Assembly (NCBI RefSeq): GCF_013284245.2
Contig: NZ_CP085876.1
Coordinates: forward strand, 2,587,001-2,651,000
Length of the DNA: 64,000 nucleotides
Direction of reading: 5' to 3'
Origin: Brevibacillus sp. DP1.3A
Lineage (GTDB): Bacteria; Bacillota; Bacilli; Brevibacillales; Brevibacillaceae
In this document: positions 42,179 through 51,159 of the stretch, in pieces
Numbering within the stretch: the stretch's first letter is position 1
Layout of the letters: the number at the start of each line of letters is the position of its first letter
Program-made: the position numbers and the translations under genes
Notes under the pieces: model-generated
Told to the model about the DNA's origin: nothing
Databases searched by the model: none
What the model saw: only the letters and a program-made list of their open reading frames with translations

Positions 42179-43354
42179 ATGTTGACGGGAGTGACGATAG
42201 TTGATTTTTCTCGCCATCTTCCAGGTCCGATTTGTACGATGCGCCTGGCTGATTTGGGGGCAGAGGTCATCGAGGTGGAACCGTTTCACGACAAAGCTCA
42301 CTCACCGTTAACCGGGCCTTCTCATCCTGAAGCTAGAGAGACGGGAGCGTTTTACCTGCGTTCACATCGCAATCATAAAAGTATTTCCTTGAATTTGCGG
42401 ACGAATGAGGGAAAAGCGCTCGCGTTTGCTCTGGCCAGACAGGCTGATGTCGTGGTGGAAAGCTATCGACCAGGTGTTATGCGACATTTGGGACTTGATT
42501 ACGATCGCCTGTGGGAGATGCACCCTGCGGTCATTTATTGCTCCGTGACGGGCTATGGTCAAAGCGGCGAGCTATACCAAATAGGGGGACATGACTTGAA
42601 TGTCCAGGCAGTAAGCGGATTTCTCTCACTGGTTCGCGATCTGGAAGGCAAGCCTGTCGTTGCAGATATTCCGCTATCTGATTATGCACTCGGGTTGTAT
42701 GCTAGTGAACAAATATGCGCGGCGCTTGTGCAACGAGCACGGACAGGACGAGGAGCTTATTTGGATGTTTCGTCAGCTGACTTGTTTAGTTCTTGGACAG
42801 GGCTGCATGCACTGTTCATGTTATACAGCTCCTCGATTGGACGGGAGACCGGGAGTGGGAGTTTGCTGGCGTATCAGGTCTTTGAGACAGCAGACGGTCA
42901 GTATGTCGCACTTGCTGCGTTGGAAGAGAAGTTCTGGCTTAATTTTTGCCGCGCGGTAGGAAGAGCAGACTGGGAGCTTTGCCATCGAGCTAGCGTTGCT
43001 GAGCATCCAGAGGTGTTTGACGATATGAAAGCACTGTTTTTGTCCAGAACCCAAGCCGAGTGGAGTGAACTGGGCAGTGAAGTGGATTGCTGTCTGACCG
43101 CCGTTGAAGATTGGGAAAACTGGGCAGACAATCCGTACGTTGCGAACAGGGAGATAGCGTATACGCTGCCTTATTTGGAAAAGAAGTCGCCCGATCAAGA
43201 GGGGAGCTTCGCACATCGATACAGGGCGGAGCGATTGTCACCCCCGTGGCACACCGATTACACGTACGAGCTGCTCAAACGCAAGCTGAACCTCACAGAG
43301 GAGGATTTGAGCAGGCTGCAAAGGCAGGGTGTTATTCCTGCTGCTTCTTCATAG
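42179..43354 (+). CDS. Family III (CaiB/BaiF) CoA transferase or acyl-CoA racemase
   Basis: A 391-residue enzyme. The N-terminus VTIVDFSRHLPGPICTMRLA, then LGAEVIEVE, and GGHDLNVQAVSG at about 136–147 with catalytic D139 are family hallmarks. The GHD.N pattern is closest to alpha-methylacyl-CoA racemases, while others transfer CoA between acids. It is followed 15 bases later by an enoyl-CoA hydratase gene, suggesting a pathway handling a branched or unusual acyl-CoA. AGGGGGAG lies ahead of the ATG. Exact substrate unknown. Confidence 0.88.
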   Translation: MLTGVTIVDFSRHLPGPICTMRLADLGAEVIEVEPFHDKAHSPLTGPSHPEARETGAFYLRSHRNHKSISLNLRTNEGKALAFALARQADVVVESYRPGVMRHLGLDYDRLWEMHPAVIYCSVTGYGQSGELYQIGGHDLNVQAVSGFLSLVRDLEGKPVVADIPLSDYALGLYASEQICAALVQRARTGRGAYLDVSSADLFSSWTGLHALFMLYSSSIGRETGSGSLLAYQVFETADGQYVALAALEEKFWLNFCRAVGRADWELCHRASVAEHPEVFDDMKALFLSRTQAEWSELGSEVDCCLTAVEDWENWADNPYVANREIAYTLPYLEKKSPDQEGSFAHRYRAERLSPPWHTDYTYELLKRKLNLTEEDLSRLQRQGVIPAASS

Positions 43355-43369
43355 GAAAGGGTGAGAAAA

Positions 43370-44143
43370 ATGATGGAACAGGATCATCAAACGCAATTGA
43401 TCGTAACAAAAGCTGGTGGAATCTGCACGATTACACTCAACAGGCCACACGTCCTCAATGCGATGACGGTTGAAATGTTTTCCCTTTTGCAGGACGCTAT
43501 CGCAAAAGCCTCAGCAGATGAGGAGGTCGATGTGCTTATTTTGCGGGGAGCGGGGGGGAACTTTTGCTCCGGTGCTGATTTGGGCGTGTTAACTGCGCTG
43601 ACGGATAAGAGTGACGCTGATCAATCATTGACGATCATTAATGATTTCATCACCAACTTGCATCAAATGCCAAAGCCTGTGATTGCAGTGATCGAGGGAG
43701 TAGCCGTCGGAGCGGGACTCAATCTCGCGTTGCATGCTGATTTCGTCATTGCGAGGGAAGACGCCCTGTTGCAGGAGCCTTTTGTCCAGATCGGTCTGAC
43801 AACGGATTTTGGAGGGACATACCTTATGCCAAGGCTTGTTGGTACGGCGTGGGCGAAGCGTCTCGCACTGCTGGGAGAAAAGATTACAGGGAAAAAAGCG
43901 GAGGAAATCGGCTTGATCTATCGAGCGGTAGAAGCTAGTCAAGTCGAAAGTGAGGTTGAAAAATTGGTTGCTGCGGTACGTCGCCTGCCGAAGCAAGCGT
44001 ATGCGGTAACAAAAGAAGGATTGGGACGCTGCCAGACAAACGGCCTAGAATATGCACTGGCCTGGGAAAAGCAACAGCAGCCGTCCCTAATCGCAAGTCC
44101 AGAATTTCAGGAGCTTGTACAAGCGAAGCTAAAGCGCACGTAG
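43370..44143 (+). CDS. Enoyl-CoA hydratase/isomerase family protein
   Basis: A 257-residue crotonase. The oxyanion-hole segments are LRGAGGNFCSGADLGVL and VEGVAVGAGLNLALHADFVI, and the FVQIGLTTDFGGTYLMPRLV stretch is typical. The second catalytic glutamate expected in true hydratases is in doubt: the sequence has D in LTTDFGG where hydratases usually have E or D-G. It may be an isomerase or hydratase. It is in an apparent operon with the CoA transferase. Confidence 0.87.
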   Translation: MMEQDHQTQLIVTKAGGICTITLNRPHVLNAMTVEMFSLLQDAIAKASADEEVDVLILRGAGGNFCSGADLGVLTALTDKSDADQSLTIINDFITNLHQMPKPVIAVIEGVAVGAGLNLALHADFVIAREDALLQEPFVQIGLTTDFGGTYLMPRLVGTAWAKRLALLGEKITGKKAEEIGLIYRAVEASQVESEVEKLVAAVRRLPKQAYAVTKEGLGRCQTNGLEYALAWEKQQQPSLIASPEFQELVQAKLKRT

Positions 44144-44147
44144 TGGT

Positions 44148-44573
44148 TTATTTTGGTAGTGGGATGTTTAGCTTATGAATGCGCTGTCCTGTCGCTGCAC
44201 TTTCCTCGAACAAAGAGAGCACAGGTGATTTTGCGCTCGGGTCCAGCTTGAGATCGATGGAAAAGCTTCCCCAGTCAGGAGCGCCCATGCTAGCTGTCAC
44301 AAAGCTATTTGCCAATGTCTTGTCTCCGTCCGTCACGACGAATCGTACGTTGGCTTCGTTCACGCGTGCTTCACCCTTAATCGTATATTGTCCTTCACCT
44401 GTTTTGGTGATCGCAATATTCCGAAACGATTCATTCTCGTATTGTCCCTTGTCTTCTCCAACAGGATGAGAATGTGTGCTAGCTGCTGCGGGCGGAATGA
44501 TGGCGGGGAATGATACAGCAGTCAAGCTCATGGCGAGTAAGCAGGTTGTCAGCATATTTGTTCGAAATTGCAT
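44148..44573 (-). CDS. Exported Gmad2-domain-like protein
   Basis: A 141-residue secreted protein with a signal peptide (MQFRTNMLTTCLLAMSLTAVS, split; cleavage near AAAS) and an immunoglobulin-like domain resembling Gmad2, which is seen in spore-germination and cell-wall proteins: SFRNIAITKTGEGQYTIKGE, then VTDGDKTLANSFVTASMG and WGSFSIDLKL. ATG at 44573 has a GGAAGG site. It is convergent with the crotonase gene, four bases apart. Function unknown. Confidence 0.75.
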   Translation of the reverse strand: MQFRTNMLTTCLLAMSLTAVSFPAIIPPAAASTHSHPVGEDKGQYENESFRNIAITKTGEGQYTIKGEARVNEANVRFVVTDGDKTLANSFVTASMGAPDWGSFSIDLKLDPSAKSPVLSLFEESAATGQRIHKLNIPLPK

Positions 44574-44754
44574 GTTTTTCCTTCCCTTCATTCGTTTTCC
44601 TCTCTAGGTTGTCGAAATTGGAGTGGAACTATTCTTGGGAGTTGTTTAGATTACGATTCCGTTAAAATGTGTATCCTTCGTGAAGAAGGGATGAGATAAA
44701 AGTCCAAAGGGAACTTTATCCGTTGAGCAAAGGACCATTCTGTGATAAAGTAGG

Positions 44755-44960
44755 GATATCAAGATCCTGCGATGTACGATAGGCCGTAAATGTTTCTAAC
44801 CTTATACGTGTTTTTCGGGAGACGGAAACTGTGATGGATGTCAGGCCCACCTCCTTTTTGGATGCATGGGAAGGCTGAAGTGCAGAAGGGTCGCCCACCT
44901 GTGTGAGCGCAGGTTATAGAAACATGAGGTCAACGGCAGAGCGGGGACTTGGCCGTTTAT
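44755..44960 (+). ncRNA. ssrS: Probable 6S RNA
   Basis: No protein fits here, but a long rod-like RNA does. A promoter (TTGAGC at 44723, TAAAGT at 44746, 17-bp spacer) precedes it. The outer stem CAAG-A-TCC pairs with GGACTTG (44760/44945); GCCGT (44783) pairs with ACGGC (44933); ATGTTTCTA-AACCT (44790–44802) pairs with AGGTT-A-TAGAAACAT (44911–44925), with unpaired stretches between, as in 6S RNA. The 5' start AAGATCCTGCGATGTACG resembles the known 6S 5' consensus as I recall it. Size (about 200 nt) fits. A different structured RNA cannot be ruled out. Confidence 0.6.
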
Positions 44961-44985
44961 GAATGCAATGAATTGCCGATAGCAC

Positions 44986-45027
44986 AAAAAACCACTTGGA
45001 ATCTGCTTCCAGGTGGTTTTTGTTTTT
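44986..45027. terminator. Bidirectional terminator
   Basis: AAAAAACCACTTGGAA pairs with TTCCAGGTGGTTTTT. It can end both the RNA gene on the left and the Gln/Gly-rich gene on the right. Confidence 0.88.
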
Positions 45028-45036
45028 GTAGCTTGT

Positions 45037-45489
45037 TTAATGGGTGGTTTTGTTTTGTTTGCCCGAGCCGTGACCCTGCCCTTGCTTTTGGGAGCCCTGG
45101 TCTTGGTCCCCGTGATCGACAATGGTCAGGTCCTTTTCAAGTGTTTGGGAGTCTTGGGCGTCTTGAAGAATTTGATACATTTGCAGGAAGTTTGCTTTTT
45201 GTCCCTCAGGAATTCCTTTAATGCGGACGGTCAGTTCTTGCGGGCCGCCGCCATTTTGCTGTTGCCCACCTTGGCTGTTCCCTTGCCCGCTGTTTTCATT
45301 TGAACTCGGCTGCTCATCAAGAAAGCTGAGAAACATCGAGTCGCTGTCTTGGTTTTGTTGGTTGTTTTGTCCGCTGCCGTGTGATTGCTGTCCTTGTCCG
45401 TTTCCGCCTTGCCCGCCCTGTCCGCCTTGCTGCTCAAACAGCACGTTGAATTCGTTAAGATCGGTCTGGATGATGCCAATGACGTTCAT
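45037..45489 (-). CDS. Gln/Gly/Asn-rich low-complexity protein
   Basis: A 150-residue cytoplasmic protein without a recognised family. A short ordered N-terminus (NVIGIIQTDLNEFNVLFEQQ) is followed by a GQ/GN-rich stretch, a second ordered patch (ELTVRIKGIPEGQKANFLQM…YQILQDAQDSQTLEKDL), and a Gln/His/Lys tail. AGGAGG lies ahead of its ATG (5'-AAGGAGGATCAGG). Gln/Asn richness suggests disorder or phase separation, or a sporulation role; this is speculation. Confidence 0.68.
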   Translation of the reverse strand: MNVIGIIQTDLNEFNVLFEQQGGQGGQGGNGQGQQSHGSGQNNQQNQDSDSMFLSFLDEQPSSNENSGQGNSQGGQQQNGGGPQELTVRIKGIPEGQKANFLQMYQILQDAQDSQTLEKDLTIVDHGDQDQGSQKQGQGHGSGKQNKTTH

Positions 45490-45521
45490 CCTGATCCTCC
45501 TTCCAAATTAGAAATGATGCT

Positions 45522-45884
45522 TCAGCCCGGATGTTTGGAATGATGGACTCCGTGCCGTTGTAAGTAACCATGGAAAAAGTATTCGACCACCGTAATGGCA
45601 AATGCCGTCAACAACAAACCAGATAAGGATATGGTCTGACCAAACAAGTAACAGCCAAGCCACAAGGAGGCAAACACGAACAAGAAATCAGCGGAGCTCG
45701 CAAACGTATTGTTCGTACGCGGAAGGATTGTCAAATCAAGTACATAACCCAATAAACTGACAATCACGCTTGCGAGCACTGCAAACATAAGGGACGTTCC
45801 CGACCACCAAAGCCCTGGAATGGCAATGATTCCGTTAAACAAGAGCTTGAGAACGATGTTCAAAGAGCGAACACCACCTTTCAT
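45522..45884 (-). CDS. DUF2512-family membrane protein
   Basis: A 120-residue protein with four transmembrane segments. It matches the YndM/DUF2512 pattern of small sporulating-Firmicute membrane proteins: LLFNGIIAIPGLWWSGTSL then VLDLTILPRTNNTFASSADF (LP...N..A...DF) and VVEYFFHGYLQRHGV. It lies 15 bases downstream of rqcH on the same strand. Function unknown. Confidence 0.82.
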   Translation of the reverse strand: MKGGVRSLNIVLKLLFNGIIAIPGLWWSGTSLMFAVLASVIVSLLGYVLDLTILPRTNNTFASSADFLFVFASLWLGCYLFGQTISLSGLLLTAFAITVVEYFFHGYLQRHGVHHSKHPG

Positions 45885-45899
45885 GCCCTTAGTATGAAC

Positions 45900-47648
45900 T
45901 TAGGTAGTCGCACTATTCGTAGAAGAGGTGTTTGATTTTAATCGACGGATCAGTGCTTCATTGGGTGTCACATAAAGCGTTCGTTGCTGCTCGTAGATCA
46001 CATAGCCAGGCTTGGCCCCGCTCGGTTTTTTTACATGCTTGACGAGCGTGTAATCTACGGGAATTTGACTTCCTTCTTTGGCACGACTGAAATAAGCCGC
46101 CAGATTTGCTGCTTCAAGCAACGTTTCATCCGAAAATTCACGAGCGCGAATGACTACATGGGATCCAGGGATATCCTTGGTGTGCAGCCATGTTTCTTGC
46201 GACGATGCGAGCTTGTTGGTCAAGTATTCATTTTGCTTATTGTTTTTACCGACCAAAATTTCAATGCCGTCCGAAGAAAAGTACGTATCAAGCTCTGGTC
46301 GGGTATCTTTTTTCTTGCGCGGACCGCGTTTTTTACGATCACGCATGTAGCCTTGCTCAACGAGCTCCTCGCGAATTTCTTCGGCATCTTTTAAGGTGGC
46401 ATGTTCTAGTTGAACTAATACGCCGTCCAAGTACAAGAGTTCTGCCTGTGCTTGCTCAATCTGCTCACTTACGATGGAAAGGCTGTTTTTGGCCTTGTTA
46501 TACCGCTTGTAATACGACTGCAAATTTTCCGATGGGGTCTTCAACGGATCAAGCGGAATTGTGATGGTACCTCCTGCTTCGTCATACCAGTTGACTGTGA
46601 CGAGCTCGCGATCTCCTCGCTTCATTTGGTGCATATTGGCGGTCATCAATTCACCGTACAGGCGGAACTGATCTGCCTCATGCGCATCTTGCAGAGTTTG
46701 CTCGAGCTTCTCGATTTTCTTTTCATTTTTATTGCGCTCAGTGGTGACGAAACGAATTAAATCGTGCGCACGTTGCTTGACAGTGTCACGGAGCGCCTTT
46801 CCTTCGTAAAATGCCTGCAAGCATTCTTGAGCGGAAGGATAGGGGGTGGTAACCCCATTTGAGAGATGAGTCAGCTCAACGACGTGAAAATACGCTTTGC
46901 CATTTGCCTCTATAATGGATGGCAAATACTCATGAGCGTTGATTGCCTTCATCACCTGTGAAAAGGCAGCCCACAGTGTTTCACGATTCGCGAGGCCAGC
47001 TCTGTGCAAAATTTCTTTTGCCAATAAGGGGCTAATCCCGGTGTAGCCATCTACGATTTGCTTGTCCAAACGGCCGCCGTTCCAGTCGAGGGAAGAAATA
47101 AATGCTTGCTCGGTTACAGTGAGAGGGTCGCGTTTATCTTGGCTCGGAGGAGAGACATAAGGTCTGCCAGGCGTAACTTGTCTGTACTGGCTAATGGCGA
47201 GTGTCACATGCATGGCGCTATCCAAAATCATTCCGGTTGCAGGATCGATGAGGATGATGTTACTGTGCTTGCCCATGATCTCTACAATAATTCGGCGGAC
47301 AGCCGTGTCACCCAGCTCATCTCGGGTGCGTACGTCGAAGTGAATGATTCGCTCCATCCCGATTTGCTGGACAGATTCAATTACGCCGCCTTCACAATGC
47401 TTGCGCAATAGCATGCAAAACATCGGAGCTTCCAGCGGATTCGTGAATTCTTCTGTCGTGATGTGCAAGCGGGGATAGGTCGGGTTTGCAGACAGGAGGA
47501 ACTTTACCGTTTCTCCTTGTGTCCGTACTTGCATAACAATATCACTATGGTGGGGCTGGTGGATTTTCGAGATGCGTCCTCCTACCAGTTTATGTAATTC
47601 CCTCGCTACGGAGCGGGTTACTACGCCATCGAATGCCACAAAAGTCAC
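45900..47648 (-). CDS. rqcH: Rqc2 homologue RqcH (NFACT family, formerly fibronectin-binding protein)
   Basis: It binds stalled 50S subunits and recruits alanyl-tRNA to add C-terminal alanine tails that mark nascent chains for degradation. The 582-residue protein has the NFACT-N domain at the start (FDGVVTRSVARELHKLVGGR split), central coiled coils (about 280–430) and an NFACT-R domain (YFSSDGIEILVGKNNKQNEY, LHTKDIPGSHVVIR). The older name reflects similarity to FbpA. It is divergent from yicC, as B. subtilis yloA is oriented near yloC; yloB is missing between them. Confidence 0.93.
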   Translation of the reverse strand: MTFVAFDGVVTRSVARELHKLVGGRISKIHQPHHSDIVMQVRTQGETVKFLLSANPTYPRLHITTEEFTNPLEAPMFCMLLRKHCEGGVIESVQQIGMERIIHFDVRTRDELGDTAVRRIIVEIMGKHSNIILIDPATGMILDSAMHVTLAISQYRQVTPGRPYVSPPSQDKRDPLTVTEQAFISSLDWNGGRLDKQIVDGYTGISPLLAKEILHRAGLANRETLWAAFSQVMKAINAHEYLPSIIEANGKAYFHVVELTHLSNGVTTPYPSAQECLQAFYEGKALRDTVKQRAHDLIRFVTTERNKNEKKIEKLEQTLQDAHEADQFRLYGELMTANMHQMKRGDRELVTVNWYDEAGGTITIPLDPLKTPSENLQSYYKRYNKAKNSLSIVSEQIEQAQAELLYLDGVLVQLEHATLKDAEEIREELVEQGYMRDRKKRGPRKKKDTRPELDTYFSSDGIEILVGKNNKQNEYLTNKLASSQETWLHTKDIPGSHVVIRAREFSDETLLEAANLAAYFSRAKEGSQIPVDYTLVKHVKKPSGAKPGYVIYEQQRTLYVTPNEALIRRLKSNTSSTNSATT

Positions 47649-47818
47649 CTCAGATCAAAAAAATGGCTAGAATAATAGATAGAGAGCTGCCAGTCACAGT
47701 GTAGCATAAGTCAGAGCAAGGAGGAATCTCATCGTGGTGGGGTTGCTTCGGTTGACACTGCCAAGAGTTGTCTCCTATAATAAATTAACGATTTTGCGTC
47801 TAATGGAAGTGAAAACTT

Positions 47819-48703
47819 GTGATTCGAAGCATGACTGGTTACGGTAGAAAAGAAGATAGCAAAGGTTCCATTCGAGCAACAGTCGAGATTCGTGCAGTGA
47901 ATCACCGCTTTTCTGAGATTGTCGTGCGCCTGCCCAAAGCATGGAATATGCTTGAGGATTCGATTCGTAAGCTGGTCGCACAGTATGTCAGAAGAGGGCG
48001 TGTCGATGTCACTGTCTCAGTGGAAGGGAAAAATTCTTCTGCTACGGTTATGGACATTGACTGGGATGTAGCTGAACAGCTAGTCTCCATTTCCCGCGAG
48101 ATGACTCAGCGTTTTTCGCTAGAGACGCCTTTAACCGTCAAGGATCTGCTACACTTTCCTGGCGTGATACATAACAAAGAGTCAGAGGACAATGTGGAGG
48201 AGCTGGCAGAGTGGCTCCAAGACCTAGTCAGGGGCGCAGCAATGGATCTCGTTTCGATGAAAGAGACCGAGGGTAATCTGCTACACGCTGATCTAGCCAG
48301 TCGCCTGACTGCCGTCAACACATGGACGCGGGAGATCTCCCAGTTGGCCCCACTTTGTAGGGAAGATTACAAGGGCCGACTTGAGCAGCGCGTAAGTGAG
48401 TGGGCCGGTTTGACACCTTTTGAATTGGACCCTGCTCGTGTAGCGCAAGAGGTTGCCTTTTTCGCTGATAAAAGTGATATTAGTGAAGAGTTGACCCGTT
48501 TAGATAGTCATTGCCAACAGTTTGCTGTTCAATTAGGCAAAGAAGAAGCAATTGGTCGAAAACTGGATTTTCTGCTCCAAGAAATGAATCGGGAAGCCAA
48601 TACGATTGCTTCCAAAGCGAATCATTTGCGTATTCAGCATCTGGCTGTCGAGATCAAGACAGAACTGGAGAAGATGCGGGAGCAAATACAGAATGTCGAG
48701 TAG
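47819..48703 (+). CDS. yicC: YicC-family endoribonuclease
   Basis: A 294-residue protein homologous to B. subtilis YloC and E. coli YicC, which is an endoribonuclease affecting small-RNA turnover. The conserved N-terminus MIRSMTGYGRKE and C-terminal FLLQEMNREANTIASKAN are clear. It starts with GTG at 47819. Downstream lies the remA–gmk–rpoZ–coaBC run, as in Bacillus. Confidence 0.93.
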   Translation: MIRSMTGYGRKEDSKGSIRATVEIRAVNHRFSEIVVRLPKAWNMLEDSIRKLVAQYVRRGRVDVTVSVEGKNSSATVMDIDWDVAEQLVSISREMTQRFSLETPLTVKDLLHFPGVIHNKESEDNVEELAEWLQDLVRGAAMDLVSMKETEGNLLHADLASRLTAVNTWTREISQLAPLCREDYKGRLEQRVSEWAGLTPFELDPARVAQEVAFFADKSDISEELTRLDSHCQQFAVQLGKEEAIGRKLDFLLQEMNREANTIASKANHLRIQHLAVEIKTELEKMREQIQNVE

Positions 48704-48727
48704 CATGAAAGGATGGGCTGGGCCGTC

Positions 48728-48988
48728 ATGGCAATCAAGCTAATCAATATCGGTTTTGGCAACATCGTCAATGCCAACCGCATTATTTCAATTGTAAGTC
48801 CGGAGTCCGCTCCTATCAAACGGATCATCCAGGAAGCGCGTGATCGCAACATGCTTGTGGACGCTACCTATGGGAGACGTACACGTGCGGTAATTATTAC
48901 AGACAGCGATCACGTGATTTTGTCAGCGGTACAGCCAGAAACAGTGGCACAGCGCTTGACTACGAAGGATGACGAATCGGACGAATAA
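48728..48988 (+). CDS. remA: Extracellular matrix regulator RemA
   Basis: A DNA-binding activator of biofilm-matrix genes in B. subtilis. The 86-residue protein is nearly identical in pattern to Rem[40 protein letters not shown] and the basic [22 protein letters not shown] 48728 matches the family start; the open frame extends a little further upstream. It lies in the conserved yicC–remA–gmk order. Confidence 0.95.
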   Translation: MAIKLINIGFGNIVNANRIISIVSPESAPIKRIIQEARDRNMLVDATYGRRTRAVIITDSDHVILSAVQPETVAQRLTTKDDESDE

Positions 48989-49004
48989 AGTAGGAGTGTA
49001 AACA

Positions 49005-49625
49005 ATGAGTATGGTTGATCGTGGTCTCCTTTTGGTTCTTTCCGGACCAGCTGGTGTGGGAAAAGGAACAGTATGCAAGGCGCTTCGTGAAGTGATGCCT
49101 GATCTGGTGTATTCTGTTTCGGCTACCACACGCCAGCCGCGTCCTGGAGAGGTGGAAGGAGTTAATTACTTTTTTAAAAGCCAGGAAGAGTTCAAGCAAA
49201 TGATTGAAGAAGATGCTCTTCTGGAATGGGCAGAATACGTAGGAAATTACTACGGAACACCTCGTCATTTCGTGGACGATATGCTGAGTGAGGGGCGCGA
49301 TGTCATTCTTGAGATCGAAGTTCAGGGTGCTCTTCAAGTAAAAGAGCGCTTCCCGCAAGGTACATTCCTGTTCCTGGCTCCGCCTGATTTAAACGAACTG
49401 GAAAACCGGATCGTGGGTCGCGGGACAGAATCACAGGAGATCATTCGCAAGCGCATGGAAGTGGCGCGTGCTGAAATTGAGCTCATGGACCACTACGATT
49501 ATGTAGTCGTCAATGACGTCATCGAATCGGCTTGCGATCGAATTCAAGCGATTATTACAGCGGAACATCTGAAAAAAGAACGTCAGGTTCACAAATATAG
49601 CAAATGGTTACAGGAGGTTGAATAG
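49005..49625 (+). CDS. gmk: Guanylate kinase
   Basis: It phosphorylates GMP to GDP with ATP. The 206-residue P-loop kinase has Walker [11 protein letters not shown] at about 11–20, the GMP-binding [20 protein letters not shown] and later [11 protein letters not shown]. The ATG follows TAGGAGTG. Its stop is four bases before the rpoZ ATG; ribosome site AGGAGG for rpoZ lies in the end of gmk. Confidence 0.96.
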   Translation: MSMVDRGLLLVLSGPAGVGKGTVCKALREVMPDLVYSVSATTRQPRPGEVEGVNYFFKSQEEFKQMIEEDALLEWAEYVGNYYGTPRHFVDDMLSEGRDVILEIEVQGALQVKERFPQGTFLFLAPPDLNELENRIVGRGTESQEIIRKRMEVARAEIELMDHYDYVVVNDVIESACDRIQAIITAEHLKKERQVHKYSKWLQEVE

Positions 49626-49629
49626 AATT

Positions 49630-49836
49630 ATGTTGTATCCATCTATTGACGAATTGACTGAAAAAGCGGAGAGCAAGTACATCCTGGTGACAGTAGCATC
49701 CAAGCGTGCGCGTCAGCTTCGCGAAAACAGCGAAGTTCAAGTAGTGAGACCCAAATCCAAAAAGTTTGTAGGTTTGGCACTGGAAGAGTTCATCTCCGAC
49801 GAGCTCGTTCACGAGTTTTTGGACGGTCGCAAATAA
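49630..49836 (+). CDS. rpoZ: RNA polymerase omega subunit
   Basis: A small subunit that helps assemble and stabilise the beta' subunit of RNA polymerase. The 68-residue protein has the omega signature [20 protein letters not shown], then ASKRARQL and [13 protein letters not shown] 49630 is the family start; an in-frame TTG at 49618 lies too close to AGGAGG. A transcription-terminator-like hairpin separates it from coaBC. Confidence 0.93.
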   Translation: MLYPSIDELTEKAESKYILVTVASKRARQLRENSEVQVVRPKSKKFVGLALEEFISDELVHEFLDGRK

Positions 49837-49848
49837 GCAGTCACCTTT

Positions 49849-49876
49849 AAAAACAACCTCACGAGGTTGTTTTTTT
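49849..49876 (+). terminator. Intra-operon terminator-like hairpin (rpoZ–coaBC)
   Basis: AACAACCTC-AC-GAGGTTGTT followed by six T gives a strong stem. It may reduce transcription into coaBC or be bypassed by a downstream promoter. Confidence 0.82.
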
Positions 49877-49911
49877 CGGATTTCGGAAAGGGGAGAAAGG
49901 AGAGAGTGCAG

Positions 49912-51159
49912 ATGCATTCGCTTGCAGGAAAACGTATTGTTCTTGGAGTTTCTGGCGGTATCGCTGCTTACAAGGCTGCTGCACTGACCAGCAAGCTGAC
50001 ACAGGCAGGTGCATTGGTGCATGTCATTTTGACAGAGAGCGCCTTACAGTTTATTCAGCCTTTGACGTTTCAAGCCTTGTCTCACCTGCCTGTTTATACA
50101 GATACATTTACAGAGCCAGACCCGCATGTGATTAGCCATATTGAACTGGCTGATCGAGCTGATCTCGTTTTGATCGCGCCAGCAACAGCTAACGTGATTG
50201 GCAAAATGGCGAATGGCATAGCGGATGATATGCTGACGACGACTGTACTGGCTACGAAAGCGCCTATCATGGTCGCGCCTGCCATGAACGTCAATATGTA
50301 CAATCACCCTGCGGTTATCGCAAATATGGATAAGCTTACAGCTTATGGCTATCGGTTTGTTGAACCGGGTGTCGGGCTCTTGGCATGTGGCTGGATTGGC
50401 AAAGGACGTTTGGCGGAGCCAGAGGAAATCGTCGAAGCTGTTCGTCAATGGTTTGCTTCCGATGAGACAAGACAAACGATCCGAGAAAAAGATTTGTTGG
50501 ACAAGCACGTACTGATCACAGCGGGACCGACTCGTGAAAAAATTGATCCAGTTCGTTACATAACCAATCATGCTTCAGGAAAAATGGGCTACGCCATCGC
50601 GGAAGCGGCACGAGACAGAGGCGCGAAGGTCACACTGATCAGTGGGCCGACTTCCTTGGCACGTCCTGATGGAGTGGAATTCATCGCGGTGGAATCGGTA
50701 CAAGAAATGTTTGATGCCGTCATGGAGCAGTTGCCGGACTGTGACATCGTCGTCAAATCAGCAGCAGTGTCCGATTATCGACCGAAGCATGTAGCTGAAC
50801 ATAAGATGAAAAAGGGTGATGGTCCACTCGAACTTGCGCTAGAGAAAGCACCCGATATTTTAAAGACCATTGGTGAGCTGAAAACGAAGCAATTCGTCGT
50901 TGGCTTTGCAGCAGAGACCCAAAACGTGTTACAGCATGCCCAGTCCAAGCTGGAGCGAAAAAATCTCGATATGATCGTAGCCAACAACGTATTGCTCGAG
51001 GGAGCAGGTATGGGGAGCGATACGAATATCGTGACCTTGCTAACCCGTGGCGGAGAGCAACTGGCATTGGATAAATTGAGCAAGCGGGCTGTGGCAGATA
51101 AGCTGTTTGATGCTGTTCTTGCAGTGCAAGAGCATAGACCGCTCCAAGACCTGTCATGA
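49912..51159 (+). CDS. coaBC: Bifunctional phosphopantothenoylcysteine decarboxylase / synthetase
   Basis: It performs two coenzyme A steps: joining cysteine to 4'-phosphopantothenate (CoaB) and decarboxylating the product (CoaC). The 415-residue protein has the FMN-binding CoaC part at the N-terminus (VLGVSGGIAAYKA, APAMNVNMYNHP, LACGWIGKGRL with its cysteine) and the CoaB part from about residue 185 (TAGPTREKIDPVRYITNHAS, KMGYAIAEAA). ATG 49912 follows AAAGGAGAG. It overlaps priA by four bases (ATGA). Confidence 0.95.
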   Translation: MHSLAGKRIVLGVSGGIAAYKAAALTSKLTQAGALVHVILTESALQFIQPLTFQALSHLPVYTDTFTEPDPHVISHIELADRADLVLIAPATANVIGKMANGIADDMLTTTVLATKAPIMVAPAMNVNMYNHPAVIANMDKLTAYGYRFVEPGVGLLACGWIGKGRLAEPEEIVEAVRQWFASDETRQTIREKDLLDKHVLITAGPTREKIDPVRYITNHASGKMGYAIAEAARDRGAKVTLISGPTSLARPDGVEFIAVESVQEMFDAVMEQLPDCDIVVKSAAVSDYRPKHVAEHKMKKGDGPLELALEKAPDILKTIGELKTKQFVVGFAAETQNVLQHAQSKLERKNLDMIVANNVLLEGAGMGSDTNIVTLLTRGGEQLALDKLSKRAVADKLFDAVLAVQEHRPLQDLS

